Under the pieces are notes generated by a model, which ran no database searches, was not told the DNA's origin, and worked only from the letters and a program-made list of their open reading frames with translations. Both the position numbers and the translations under genes were made by a program. From Gp6-AA40 sp050742535 (GTDB taxonomy: Bacteria > Acidobacteriota > Vicinamibacteria > Vicinamibacterales > UBA2999), in contig JBOGIQ010000024.1 of the NCBI GenBank assembly GCA_050742535.1, forward strand, positions 1 through 32,322: DNA of 32,322 nt, written 5' to 3'. Of the stretch, positions 15,845-23,642 are shown piece after piece (position 1 is the stretch's first letter; every line of letters starts with the position of its first letter).

Positions 15845-16807
15845 ATGAAACGCGCCGGCCGCATTGCCGCGGTAATCGCTGCCACCTGTGGATTTGCATT
15901 TCTCGCGGGCACGCCTGCGCTCACTCAGGAGCTCGAGATCGCGACGTCGGTGTCGATGCTCGAGGGCCCGACGGTCGATGCGCAGGGGAACGTGTACTTC
16001 ACCGACATCCTGATGCAGCGCATCATGCGCTTCAGCACCGACGGGAAGTTCACGATCGTTCGCGAGAAGAGCAACGTGGCGAACGGCCTTGTCTTCGACC
16101 TCCAGGGGCGACTCATTGCCGCCGAGGGCTCCACGTCGCCAACCGCGGAACGGAGCGGCATGAAGACCGGCGGCATTCCGCGGGTTACCAGGACCGACCT
16201 GAGGACGGGGAGGATGGAGGTCCTCGCCGACAAGTACGACGGCAAGCCGCTCTCCGGTCCGAACGACGTGACCATCGACGCGAAGGGGAGGCTTTACGTC
16301 ACGGACTCGGACGGCGGCGCGGTGTACCGCATCGACGCGCCGGGGAAGGTGGCCAGAATCCTCGCGCGACCGGACATCGAGCGGCCGAACGGCATCCAGA
16401 TCTCACCGGATGACACGATCCTGTACCTTGTCGAAGCCAACGGCGCCAAGGATGGGGCGCGCCTGATCCGCGCCTACGACCTGCTGCCCGACGGCGGCGT
16501 CCGGAACATGCGCGTCCTCTACGACTTCTATCCGGGCCGAAGCGCAGATGGGATGAGCATCGACACCCAGGGCAATCTCTACGCCGCTGCCGGTCTGCAC
16601 CGGACCCGCGGCACCGCGGAAACGCTCGACACGAAGTGCGGCGTCTACGTGATCTCGCCGCAGGGGAAGCTGCTGAAGTTCATTCCGATTCCGGAGGACT
16701 ACATCACCAATACCGCGTTCGGCGGGCCCGACATGAAGACGCTGTACATCACCGCCGGCAAGACGCTCTACCGGATGCGCAACGACATCGCCGGACTTCC
16801 GCGCTGA
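15845..16807 (+). CDS. Exported SMP-30/gluconolactonase-like beta-propeller protein
   Basis: 320 residues; MKRAGRIAAVIAATCGFAFL starts a signal peptide (cleavage near ALTQ). The rest is a six-bladed SMP-30/gluconolactonase/LRE-type propeller: 'LEGPTVDAQGNVYFTDILMQ', 'NGLVFDLQGRLIAAEG', 'LSGPNDVTIDAKGRLYVTDS', 'ERPNGIQISPDDTILYLVEA', 'SADGMSIDTQGNLYAAAG'. The metal-site residues of the family are at the expected places: Glu of LEGP, Asn of GPND, Asn of RPNG and Asp of ADGM. It probably hydrolyses a lactone or similar ester in the periplasm; the substrate cannot be predicted. It is likely transcribed on its own from the -10 box just upstream. Confidence 0.87.
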   Translation: MKRAGRIAAVIAATCGFAFLAGTPALTQELEIATSVSMLEGPTVDAQGNVYFTDILMQRIMRFSTDGKFTIVREKSNVANGLVFDLQGRLIAAEGSTSPTAERSGMKTGGIPRVTRTDLRTGRMEVLADKYDGKPLSGPNDVTIDAKGRLYVTDSDGGAVYRIDAPGKVARILARPDIERPNGIQISPDDTILYLVEANGAKDGARLIRAYDLLPDGGVRNMRVLYDFYPGRSADGMSIDTQGNLYAAAGLHRTRGTAETLDTKCGVYVISPQGKLLKFIPIPEDYITNTAFGGPDMKTLYITAGKTLYRMRNDIAGLPR

Positions 16808-16822
16808 TCAGCCGCGCTGACG

Positions 16823-16858
16823 TAGTGTCCGCCTTAAGGCGGACCTTCAGGCGGACCT
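16823..16858. repeat. Dispersed palindromic repeat, copy 2
   Basis: TAGTGTCCGCCTTAAGGCGG followed by ACCTTCAGGCGGACC. GTCCGCCTTAAGGCGGAC is a perfect 18-bp palindrome, and a second partial AGGCGGACC arm follows. Copy 1 is at 12494. It lies between convergent genes and could act as a bidirectional terminator or be a REP-like mobile repeat. Confidence 0.7.
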
Positions 16859-16861
16859 CGT

Positions 16862-17590
16862 TTAACGCGTGGCGCGAGAGCCCTGCCGCCCGATGGAGAC
16901 GTTATCGAGCCTCCACCGATCCCCGTCGCCGGCAGCCGTGAAGCTGATCGACGAGAACGGCGTCTCCGACACGATCCCGAAGAAGCTGTTATAGCCGCTG
17001 CCGGCGTAGGTGAAGATCTGCGTGAAGTCGAAGGTGTGCCCGAGCACGTGGAGCGTTGTGTGATCGTTGCTGTCCGGACCGCCGCCCCGGCCGAAGCCTT
17101 TGCCGTCCACGGAGAACACGTCGGCCGCCCACGCGAAGATCGGCGGGTCGAAGCGCAGCTCGAGTGTCTTCGTCACCGGGCCGAGCGTTTCGTAGCGCAG
17201 CTCGAGGCCCTGAATCGTCTCGTCGTTTTTCCCGGTGGTGGACCCGGTTCCCGTGGTGCCGACGAAGACGCCCGTCGGATGTTTCTGCGGCGCCGTGTTG
17301 CCGGCCTGCGACGAGTACCCGCCGGTCTGCGAAAAGAACACGCTGAAGTGTCCGACCCGCGTTGCCGTGTCGGCCGGCACGTCGATGTTCACGCCCTGAA
17401 AATCGTCGGTCAGGATCGTTCCCTTGCGCTGGTTCACAGCCGCGGTCCACTCCGCGCGCCCGGCCTTGCCGCGCGAGGCGTCGTAGGGTGTGCGATTGTC
17501 GCCGTCGATGAACAGCCTCAGGCGCGCCGCGTGGAGCGTGGAGACGATCGCGGCGAGGAGGGTCAGGACAATCAACGCACGTCGGGTCAT
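16862..17590 (-). CDS. Exported beta-rich protein of unknown function
   Basis: 242 residues from ATG 17590; MTRRALIVLTLLAAIVSTLH begins a signal peptide (cleavage near HAARL). The middle and end are rich in Gly, Thr, Phe and aromatic strands: 'ILTDDFQGVNIDVPADTATR', 'VGHFSVFFSQTGGYSSQAG', 'LELRFDPPIFAWAADVFSVD', and the close 'FFGIVSETPFSSISFTAAGD' with 'DRWRLDNVSIG'. That closing block is the same as in many PEP-CTERM substrates and related jelly-roll proteins ('F..i.f...d....lDNv'), but no PEP motif or C-terminal anchor follows. It should be freely secreted or surface-bound. It converges with the SMP-30 gene, with the palindromic repeat between them. Confidence 0.7.
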   Translation of the reverse strand: MTRRALIVLTLLAAIVSTLHAARLRLFIDGDNRTPYDASRGKAGRAEWTAAVNQRKGTILTDDFQGVNIDVPADTATRVGHFSVFFSQTGGYSSQAGNTAPQKHPTGVFVGTTGTGSTTGKNDETIQGLELRYETLGPVTKTLELRFDPPIFAWAADVFSVDGKGFGRGGGPDSNDHTTLHVLGHTFDFTQIFTYAGSGYNSFFGIVSETPFSSISFTAAGDGDRWRLDNVSIGRQGSRATR

Positions 17591-17638
17591 GGGCGCCTCT
17601 GGTGAATCGTCGAAGGAGGGCAGTCTAGCGCGTGCCCA

Positions 17639-17644
17639 TATAAT
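17639..17644 (+). promoter_or_regulatory. -10 element (consensus TATAAT)
   Basis: A perfect TATAAT ends 13 bases before ATG 17658; no good -35 hexamer lies 17 bases upstream (GAGGGC) and no SD precedes the start. The transcript leader would be about 6-8 bases or none. Confidence 0.55.
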
Positions 17645-17657
17645 CGCGAAACGACGA

Positions 17658-20366
17658 ATGGCGCTGCCACGAGGAACCAGGCTCGGCCCCTACACCATCG
17701 AATCGGCGCTGGGCTCGGGCGGAATGGGAGAGGTCTACCGCGCGCAGGACACGCGGCTTCATCGCGTCGTCGCCGTCAAGACGCTGTCCGAACGGCTCGA
17801 GTCCAGTACGCAGGCGATCCAGCGTTTCGAACGCGAGGCCCGTGCCGCCGCCTCGCTGAATCATCCGAACATCTGCACGATCTACGACGTCGGCACGGAT
17901 CCGCCGTTCATCGCGATGGAGCTGCTCGAAGGCGAGACGCTCCAGCGGCGACTGGCGCGGGGGCCGCTCGATATTCTGGAGGCCGTCGACGTCGCGCTGG
18001 CGCTCGTCGACGCGCTCGACGCAGCGCACAGCCAGGGCCTGCTGCACCGCGACATCAAACCGGCGAACATCTTCATCACCGCGCGCGGTCCGAAGATCCT
18101 GGACTTCGGCCTGGCCAAGGCTGTGCGTTCGGCCGCAGCCGTGGCGGCGACCGAAAAAGACACCCGCCCGCCCGAGTCGATGATTACGGACGAGGGCACC
18201 GCGCCCGGGACGGTCGCCTACATGTCGCCAGAGCAGCTGCGCGGGCGGCCGCTCGACGCGAGGGGCGATCTGTTCTCCCTCGGGCTCGTGATGTACGAGA
18301 TGGTGACCGGGCAGTCTGCGTTCACCGGCGAGACGGGAGCGGTCATTGCTGCCGCCATCCTGCAGGAGAGGCCGGTCATTCCGCGGCACATCCGCGAGGA
18401 CATTCCCGCCCGGTTCGAGGACGTCATTCTCAAGGCGATCGAGAAGGATCCGCGCGACCGCGCTCAGACGGCCGCCGAGTTGCGCGCGGATCTGCGGCGG
18501 CTGAAACGCGACCTCGAAACGGGCGAACTCGCCGCGCAGCGGTCGACGGCCAGCAGGCCGGCGACCGGCTCCGCCGCGTCCGCGACCGGTCCGGCACGCG
18601 CGTCAACCGGCCGGCGTTGGCTCGTCGCCGCGACGATCGTCGTTGCCCTCATCGCGGTTGCCGGCGTTGCCTTCGTGTTCTGGCCGCGCGACTCGGCGCC
18701 GAGAGCGTCGAGCTCGCTGCTGCAGAACGTTCAGGTCTCGCAGGTCACCGTCACCGGGAATGCCTGGCGGCCGGCGCTTTCTCCTGACGGCAGGTACGTG
18801 GTCTACGTCCGCCGCGACGGCGTCGCCAGAAGCCTCCGCCTTCGGCAGCTCGGTACGGATCGCGACGTCGAGCTTGCAGCGTCGGCCGATCTTGCCGATC
18901 GCATTCAGGCCGCTACGGTGACGCCCGATGGCAGCTTCGTCGATTTCATCCGAGGCAACGCCGACGACACCACGCTGTGGAGAGTGCCGTTCCTCGGCGG
19001 AACACCCAGGCGGCTCCTCGACGGAATCAGCAGCCCCATCGGGTGGTCGCCCGACGGTAAACAGTTCGCGTTCGTGAGGGCGATCTTCAATGGCCCGTCG
19101 ACGGTGGTGATTGCGGCTGCGGATGGCACAACCCGGCGCGAGCTGGGGACGCGAGCGCTTCCCGCGGGCTTCGCATCGCTCAGCAGCCGCAGCACGCCGA
19201 GCGCGCAGGGCGCGGTGATCCCCCCGGCATGGTCGCCCGACGGCCGGACGCTGGCGATAACCGGCTACGAATCACGCGCTGGTGTGCTGCAGCGCGAAGC
19301 GGTCTTCATCGACCTGGCGAGCGGCGCGCAGCGTTCCATACCGCTGCGCGACGAAAGCACGGCCGACGCGATCGCCTGGCTGGATGCCGGACATCTGGTC
19401 CTGACGATGGAAGGCCGCAACGACGCAGTCAGCCAGCTGTGGGTGCTGTCCTATCCCAGCGGCGAGTGGTCGCGGCTGACCAACGATCTGACGAACTACG
19501 CGAGTCTGAGCGTCAGCGGCGATCGCCAGAACCTCGCCGTCGCACGATGGGAGTCCCGCGTGGCCATATCGGCCCTCGACAGGCCGGGCGAGGCCCGCGA
19601 CCTCGTCCCCGCCGGGCCGTTTGTCGGAACCGATTTCGCGTGGGCGGGCGAACGGCTGCTGTTTGCCCTGCTGTCGCCGGTCGATAACGTGCCGGCGCTG
19701 TGGGCGCGGCGCCCGGGCGAGTCGAGCCAGCAGGAGCTGATCACGAACGCCTATTCGCCTGCGGTGACGCCCGACGGGCAGACGATCGTGTTCATCCGTG
19801 TTGACGGCGGCCGGCGTGGCATCTGGCGCGCCGACGGCGAGGGCCGCGGCGCCGTGGAAGTCGGGACGACGATCGGGAATCCCGTCAGCGTGTCGCCGGA
19901 TGGAAAGCACGTCGTGTATCTGTCGAACGACAGCGGCGTCCAGGCAGCGTGGAAGCTGAACGTCGACGGCGGCAAGCCGACGCAGATCACGAGCGACTAT
20001 GCGCTGTGGCCGTGGATTTCGCCCGACGGCAAGTCACTGGCCTTCATCACGCTCGGCGAGAAGAAGGAGCAGTTGCTGGCGATTTGTCTACTCGCAGACT
20101 GTTCGTCGCGGCGGTACTTCGCGGTTGCCACCCGTCCGGAGGCAGTGCGGTGGATGCCTGACGGCCGCGGCGTTGCCTATGCAATCCGGTCCAACGTCTG
20201 GGCGCAGCGGCTCGACGGGGCGGCACCCTACAACCTCACGCGGTTCCCGGAAGACGATCACGTGATCGAGGATTTCAAATGGACACCCGACGGCAGGACG
20301 CTGACGTTCTCGCGGTCGCGGACGGCATGGGACATCGTGCTGTTCCGGGGCCTCAGGCAGGATTGA
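17658..20366 (+). CDS. Ser/Thr protein kinase with C-terminal PD40/WD40-like propeller
   Basis: 902 residues from ATG 17658; the frame is open further upstream but overlaps the divergent gene, and kinase homology begins at once here ('LGPYTIESALGSGGMGEVYR'). Kinase domain about 11-290: VAVKTL lysine, HRDIKPANIF (near 129), DFGLAK (near 148), 'GTVAYMSPEQL'. All catalytic residues are present. One transmembrane helix follows at about 318-344 ('WLVAATIVVALIAVAGVAFV'). Residues about 365-900 hold PD40/TolB-type propeller repeats with the recurring 'SPDGR/TPDGxxxxF' signature ('ALSPDGRYVVYVRR', 'VTPDGQTIVFIR', 'VSPDGKHVVYLS', 'WTPDGRTLTFS'). The propeller would be periplasmic and probably senses ligand. 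This architecture is common in Acidobacteriota. Confidence 0.94.
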   Translation: MALPRGTRLGPYTIESALGSGGMGEVYRAQDTRLHRVVAVKTLSERLESSTQAIQRFEREARAAASLNHPNICTIYDVGTDPPFIAMELLEGETLQRRLARGPLDILEAVDVALALVDALDAAHSQGLLHRDIKPANIFITARGPKILDFGLAKAVRSAAAVAATEKDTRPPESMITDEGTAPGTVAYMSPEQLRGRPLDARGDLFSLGLVMYEMVTGQSAFTGETGAVIAAAILQERPVIPRHIREDIPARFEDVILKAIEKDPRDRAQTAAELRADLRRLKRDLETGELAAQRSTASRPATGSAASATGPARASTGRRWLVAATIVVALIAVAGVAFVFWPRDSAPRASSSLLQNVQVSQVTVTGNAWRPALSPDGRYVVYVRRDGVARSLRLRQLGTDRDVELAASADLADRIQAATVTPDGSFVDFIRGNADDTTLWRVPFLGGTPRRLLDGISSPIGWSPDGKQFAFVRAIFNGPSTVVIAAADGTTRRELGTRALPAGFASLSSRSTPSAQGAVIPPAWSPDGRTLAITGYESRAGVLQREAVFIDLASGAQRSIPLRDESTADAIAWLDAGHLVLTMEGRNDAVSQLWVLSYPSGEWSRLTNDLTNYASLSVSGDRQNLAVARWESRVAISALDRPGEARDLVPAGPFVGTDFAWAGERLLFALLSPVDNVPALWARRPGESSQQELITNAYSPAVTPDGQTIVFIRVDGGRRGIWRADGEGRGAVEVGTTIGNPVSVSPDGKHVVYLSNDSGVQAAWKLNVDGGKPTQITSDYALWPWISPDGKSLAFITLGEKKEQLLAICLLADCSSRRYFAVATRPEAVRWMPDGRGVAYAIRSNVWAQRLDGAAPYNLTRFPEDDHVIEDFKWTPDGRTLTFSRSRTAWDIVLFRGLRQD

Positions 20367-20387
20367 GCGGAACAAGGGACGGGAGAA

Positions 20388-20810
20388 ATGGCATTGAACG
20401 ACAAGGAGTGCCTTGACCTGTTGTGGGGCGAGTATCGATATCGCCACGAACACGTCTGGAAAGTCATGTTCCAGATTACGGCCGCGGCGACGGTCCTCGC
20501 CGCGGCTCCGTACGTCAACGTCGGGATCATAAAAGGCATCGACCTCTGGGGACTCGCATTGCCGGTGCTGGCGACCGCGCTCGTTGCGTACGGATTTTTC
20601 GCGCTGAATGCGGAGCTGAAACTGCTTTCGCTGATTCGTGCTCGATATCGCGAGGTGCAGCGCGCAACCCTGCAAATCCAGCATAGCGAGAGCCGTTTCG
20701 GATTCACCTGGCGCGTGCGCGCTTACCTGGGTGTCCTCTTCGTTCTCGGAGTCCTTCACGTCGGCGTCACGGCGGCGTATTGGATTCCTCATCTGCGCTC
20801 TCTTCCGTGA
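20388..20810 (+). CDS. Small integral membrane protein
   Basis: 140 residues, SD-like GGGAG six bases before ATG 20388. A hydrophilic start ('LDLLWGEYRYRHEHVWKVMF') leads into hydrophobic segments at about 28-45 and 52-72. A charged helix follows ('LNAELKLLSLIRARYREVQR'), then a last hydrophobic segment at about 110-132. The opening 'WGEYRYRHEHVW' recalls small bacterial membrane proteins annotated as RipA-like, but I am not certain of that link. It follows the kinase-propeller gene by 21 bases in the same direction, so it may be co-transcribed and could be connected with kinase function. No enzymatic motif is visible. Confidence 0.7.
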   Translation: MALNDKECLDLLWGEYRYRHEHVWKVMFQITAAATVLAAAPYVNVGIIKGIDLWGLALPVLATALVAYGFFALNAELKLLSLIRARYREVQRATLQIQHSESRFGFTWRVRAYLGVLFVLGVLHVGVTAAYWIPHLRSLP

Positions 20811-20825
20811 AGTTCAGGCCACGAC

Positions 20826-21236
20826 TTGCCGACGAGGCCGCCGATCACGGATGACGCGACGAACGCGAAGCTCAGGGCGGAGCGCGGCATCGGGTTCGAG
20901 GACATCGTCTTCCATATCGAGCGCGGCGACCTGCTCGACATCCTGGAACACCCGAACCCCAGCCGTTACGCCGGGCAGCGCATCTTCGTCGTCCGGCGCG
21001 AGGACTACATGTACCTGGTGCCGTTCGTCGAAGACGAGCACACGGTCTTCCTGAAGACGATCATCCCGAGCCGGAAGGCGACGAAGGAGTACCTGGTGAG
21101 GAGTCTGACGATGAAGCTTGATGCCGACGAGAAGGAGTTGGTCGACTCCGTCGAGCGCGGCGAATGGAAATCGGCTAAGGGCGGCAAGCGCGAACGCGCC
21201 CGTTGTCTCGTCAGAAAACCGCAACGTTCCGTCTGA
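20826..21236 (+). CDS. Toxin of a toxin-antitoxin pair, fused in frame to a truncated antitoxin
   Basis: Residues 1-95 are a RelE/BrnT-like toxin of a compact family: 'NAKLRAERGIGFEDIVFHIE', 'LDILEHPNPSRYAGQRIFVV', 'YLVPFVEDEHTVFLKTIIPS', 'RKATKEYL'. These toxins usually end soon after RKATxxYL, with the antitoxin starting just downstream. Here there is no stop: codons run into 'VRSLT' and then an antitoxin start, MKLDADEKELVDSVERGEWK, at 21111. A TGA and the SD GAGGAG lie there in another frame, so loss or gain of one or two bases probably removed the toxin stop and made the fusion. The antitoxin part breaks after about 30 residues. The toxin core is complete, which is odd without a full antitoxin; the fusion may have disabled it. 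Confidence 0.75.
   Translation: MPTRPPITDDATNAKLRAERGIGFEDIVFHIERGDLLDILEHPNPSRYAGQRIFVVRREDYMYLVPFVEDEHTVFLKTIIPSRKATKEYLVRSLTMKLDADEKELVDSVERGEWKSAKGGKRERARCLVRKPQRSV
21111..21236 (+). pseudogene. Truncated antitoxin (CopG/BrnA-like), own SD
   Basis: ATG 21111 has SD GAGGAG eight bases upstream and would make 41 residues: MKLDADEKELVDSVERGEWK, KGGKRERAR, then a divergent end. Family members continue with 'Y..yAkATf.kd.r.NiRlS' and a ribbon-helix-helix of some 80-90 residues in total. That part is missing or lost to a frameshift, so toxin neutralisation is doubtful. Confidence 0.6.
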
Positions 21237-21360
21237 GTGCGTCTTGGCGTTGAGCCGTTGGGATGCGGCTTCGCGCACTGAGCCGATCTTGGATACAGCA
21301 ACTGACGCAATGACAGCCTGTTGCAGTCGAGAAGCGTCGCCCCTTCAGGTCACCGGCCGC

Positions 21361-21385
21361 GAGGCTGAAGGCGGCGGTTTGCTAA
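21361..21385 (+). repeat. tRNA-Ser(GCT) fragment, D arm to anticodon loop
   Basis: Twenty-five bases identical to 32021-32045 of the complete tRNA-Ser gene and to 24176-24200. They cover the D-arm end, the anticodon stem 5' side and the loop with GCT. Upstream only scattered identity remains (GGTcaccGGCCGc). A probable attachment-site relic. Confidence 0.75.
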
Positions 21386-21402
21386 GGTCGCCACGAATCA
21401 CG

Positions 21403-21441
21403 AAACGGGCCTGAAATTCACGATTTCAGGCCCGTTTTCTA
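21403..21441 (+). terminator. Strong rho-independent terminator-like hairpin
   Basis: A perfect 15-bp inverted repeat (AAACGGGCCTGAAAT at 21403-21417 and its complement at 21423-21437) with loop TCACG, then TTTTCTATT. It is also symmetrical enough to work on the minus strand. A diverged version follows the second tRNA-Ser fragment at about 24228-24255 (ACAGGCC...CTCGCGATTTCC). Confidence 0.75.
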
Positions 21442-21516
21442 TTGGTAGCTTGGTTGGCGTTGGCTGCCGACTGATGGTCCTCGGGCCGAGTTTGGGCACA
21501 CTGGAGCCGAGCCGAT

Positions 21517-21535
21517 GTGTGCCTTGCGAGCACAC
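21517..21535 (+). promoter_or_regulatory. Inverted repeat, possible antitoxin operator
   Basis: GTGTGC-CTTGCGA-GCACAC, a perfect 6-bp inverted repeat with a 7-base spacer, ends 23 bases before ATG 21559. TA operons are normally autorepressed at such a site. TTGCGT/TACCCT-like promoter hexamers are nearby but weak. Confidence 0.4.
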
Positions 21536-21558
21536 GTTGCGTTACCCTGAGAGCAAAT

Positions 21559-21765
21559 ATGTCCCCGAAAGATCGACGACGCGGAAAGTCGATCTCATCT
21601 GTCTCGTCAACGCGACGGAAAGCGAAGACGCTCGACGCGAGCGAGAGACGCGTGCTCAACTCGGTTGCGCGTGGTGAGTGGATGAGCATCGCACAGCTCC
21701 CGATCGCCCAATCTCGCTACGCTGGGTTCGCAAGAGCAACGCGTCGCCGCCCTCGAGAACGATAG
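21559..21765 (+). CDS. Truncated CopG/BrnA-like antitoxin, second copy
   Basis: 68 residues from ATG 21559. After a basic lead, 'KTLDASERRVLNSVARGEWM' and 'SRYAGFARATRRR' match the antitoxin pattern 'LdaeEkeiLdSverGEWkS... rY..yAkATf'. It resembles the fragment at 21111 (LDADEKELVDSVERGEWKS). Where a full antitoxin would continue 'kdrRvNIRls...' this one ends 'RPRER' and stops, so the ribbon-helix-helix DNA-binding part is missing. No toxin gene precedes it; the space is occupied by the tRNA-Ser fragment and terminator. It is probably a relic but retains a start, a candidate operator and an uninterrupted frame. Confidence 0.5.
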   Translation: MSPKDRRRGKSISSVSSTRRKAKTLDASERRVLNSVARGEWMSIAQLPIAQSRYAGFARATRRRPRER

Positions 21766-21775
21766 CAGCAGGCCG

Positions 21776-23212
21776 TCAGGCCAAGCCCAGCTTCAGCCTC
21801 AGCGCGGCGATATCCGCATCGAACACGTTGCGTCCACTCGTGTGATTCCGGCCATACTCCGCAAGTAACGCCTCGAGTCGCTCACGACCAGAGGCGCTCT
21901 TGACGGCTTGTCGCGGCGTCCTGTTGCCCAGCGCTGGTACCTTCGTATTGAGCCACGCATCCCAGTGTTTGCGCGCCAACTCGGCCTCGATCGCCCGAAG
22001 CGCCGGCGACGATGGCGCAGTGTCTTGCGGTGGCAGGCTGGCGACTGATGCAGAAGTAGACGAGCGCCGCTGCTTGAGCACCTCAGTAATATCTGTGACC
22101 GTTGTGTCGACGAGCGTCGCCACGGACGCGAGGCGTTTCGCGATCTCTTTTTCGATGCGCCGCCGTCGCCGTGCCGAATTGACCTCCACGACGAGCTGCG
22201 ATTCATTGACGCGCAGCGTCCCGAGCGTCGTGTTGTCCCAATCCTTCATCTTTCGATTGCCTCCCTTGATCCACGACAGGGTCGCGGAGCGAAGCGCGCC
22301 GGTATCGTCGTAAGCTTCGTCGGAGATATGCGCCTCGTCGCGCAACGTCGCCAGCGGCGTGAGCCGCTCGACGGCCACTGCCGCTGGAACCCCAAGCACG
22401 TAGGTCAACGTGGTCAGCTCGAGTGGGTCGCCGTCCGTATTCTGCATCACGGGGATCTTGGGGTGCAGCAGAGCATCGACGATCTCGTGGTAGGCCTGCC
22501 GCAACTCGAAGTGGTAGTCCTGCAACTCCTGCCGCGTGAGTAGCCCCTTCGGGCGGAACTTCTCCCTCATGTCGATGATAGGAATGTGCCACGACGCCGG
22601 AATGATCCACGGGCAGGCGCCGATCAGAATACTGGCGCCTCCGGCGGTAATCACCCTGGTGAACGTCAGGTCGCCGACTTGAAACGTTTGCGAGGCGCTC
22701 TGTTCGAGCACGTGAAAGCGCCGGCCCGTCAAGATGTCCTTGATGTCGAGCGATCGGGCCACCGTCACCGCTTCAACGACGAAGAAACTCGCCGGGCTCT
22801 TGCATGCCTGTTCGATGAACTCGCGATGGAACTGCGGAGCCGACTCCACCTCGTGATGCAGAAAGTTCAAGGCGACGGGCTCTGTAGGCCATCCGGCTGG
22901 CAACTCGTCTTCGGCGGAATCCGGCACAAATGCGAAGACGAAGAAGGGATCGAATGTCGTCCCGAATTCTTTGGAGCGTTCGACGTCATCGGGGACGTCG
23001 TTCCAGAGGAAGAACTCGTCCCAGGCCTCGTCGAAGAACTCTTCACCGAACTCCTGGGCAGCGTAAGAAAAGAGCGCTGGTACGAGAACACCTTCGGCTG
23101 ACCGCAGTCTCACCCGCAGGCTGTCCTCCTGGTCCTGGGCTCGAAGGCAGCAGTGCTTGAACTTTCGCCCGCTCCCGCAGGGGCACGGCTCGTTGCGACC
23201 AGGTGAGGCCAT
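21776..23212 (-). CDS. SEC-C motif protein with antitoxin-like C-terminal domain
   Basis: About 478 residues from ATG 23212; earlier in-frame codons add a non-homologous Arg/Ser stretch, while MASPGRNEPCPCGSGRKFKH is the typical SEC-C start. The zinc knuckle is Cys10-x-Cys12-x8-Cys21-Cys22. The long middle (about 40-400) is unfamiliar: acidic with aromatic patches ('FGEEFFDEAWDEFFLWNDVP'), then 'IGACPWIIPASWHIPIIDMR' and 'QDYHFELRQAYHEIVDALL'. The last 60 residues ('HWDAWLNTKVPALGNRTPRQ', 'SASGRERLEALLAEYGR') resemble the segment in antitoxin/MbcA- or DUF2384-like proteins ('W.d..iPaLggkTPreA...ReRleaLL'). SEC-C is an accessory zinc domain of SecA and of many mobile-element proteins. Role unknown; it lies among TA relics. 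No frameshift seen. Confidence 0.78.
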   Translation of the reverse strand: MASPGRNEPCPCGSGRKFKHCCLRAQDQEDSLRVRLRSAEGVLVPALFSYAAQEFGEEFFDEAWDEFFLWNDVPDDVERSKEFGTTFDPFFVFAFVPDSAEDELPAGWPTEPVALNFLHHEVESAPQFHREFIEQACKSPASFFVVEAVTVARSLDIKDILTGRRFHVLEQSASQTFQVGDLTFTRVITAGGASILIGACPWIIPASWHIPIIDMREKFRPKGLLTRQELQDYHFELRQAYHEIVDALLHPKIPVMQNTDGDPLELTTLTYVLGVPAAVAVERLTPLATLRDEAHISDEAYDDTGALRSATLSWIKGGNRKMKDWDNTTLGTLRVNESQLVVEVNSARRRRRIEKEIAKRLASVATLVDTTVTDITEVLKQRRSSTSASVASLPPQDTAPSSPALRAIEAELARKHWDAWLNTKVPALGNRTPRQAVKSASGRERLEALLAEYGRNHTSGRNVFDADIAALRLKLGLA

Positions 23213-23228
23213 GGAGTGCGCCTGCCGC

Positions 23229-23642
23229 CTATCGGTCGTCCGCTTGGGCCTGGGTGAGCTGGTGCACTCGCTGATGCGAGAGCCCGAGGAGACGCGCTGC
23301 ATCGCGCGCGCTCATCTTCAGCTTTCCGGTCCGGAGTACCCGGACCGCGCGTCGAGCCGCGCGGGCGGCGCGTCGGTCTTCCTCGTCGGCCTTTCTGCGG
23401 AGGGCCGCATAGGCCCGAATCGCCTTCTTCGCCGAACTCGGCAGCTTCACGTCGTCCACGATTGAAGCCTTGCGCGCATCGTCGACGAACAGTTCCAGCG
23501 CCTCTCTGATGCGTCGCCGAGCCTCATCGACGGTGCGACCCTGCGTGTGGCAGCCGCGGACACCGCTCACGGAGGCCACCCACCACCCCGACTCATCACG
23601 CTCGTAGGCCACGCGATATCGCTTCACGGCTTCCTCAACCAT
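23229..23642 (-). CDS. hicB: HicB-family antitoxin
   Basis: 137 residues from ATG 23642 (GTG 23657 adds five residues). The N-terminus 'VKRYRVAYERDESGWWVASV' and 'VRGCHTQGRTVDEARRRIRE' followed by 'ALELFVDD' is the HicB partial RNase-H fold. The C-terminus 'LKMSARDAARLLGLSHQRVH' is a helix-turn-helix that would bind the operon operator. HicB normally neutralises the HicA mRNA interferase and represses hicAB. The gene overlaps the end of hicA by about 19 bases, the standard order toxin then antitoxin, but hicA is broken, so this is an orphan antitoxin. It may still repress its own promoter. It lies 16 bases upstream of the SEC-C gene in the same direction. Confidence 0.85.
   Translation of the reverse strand: MVEEAVKRYRVAYERDESGWWVASVSGVRGCHTQGRTVDEARRRIREALELFVDDARKASIVDDVKLPSSAKKAIRAYAALRRKADEEDRRAARAARRAVRVLRTGKLKMSARDAARLLGLSHQRVHQLTQAQADDR

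Noticed and set aside
15091..16413. Plus-strand open frame of 440 codons overlapping two genes
   Set aside because: It is out of frame with the helical exported protein and the SMP-30 protein, both with signal peptides and proper ends; composition is Arg/Gly/Ala nonsense.
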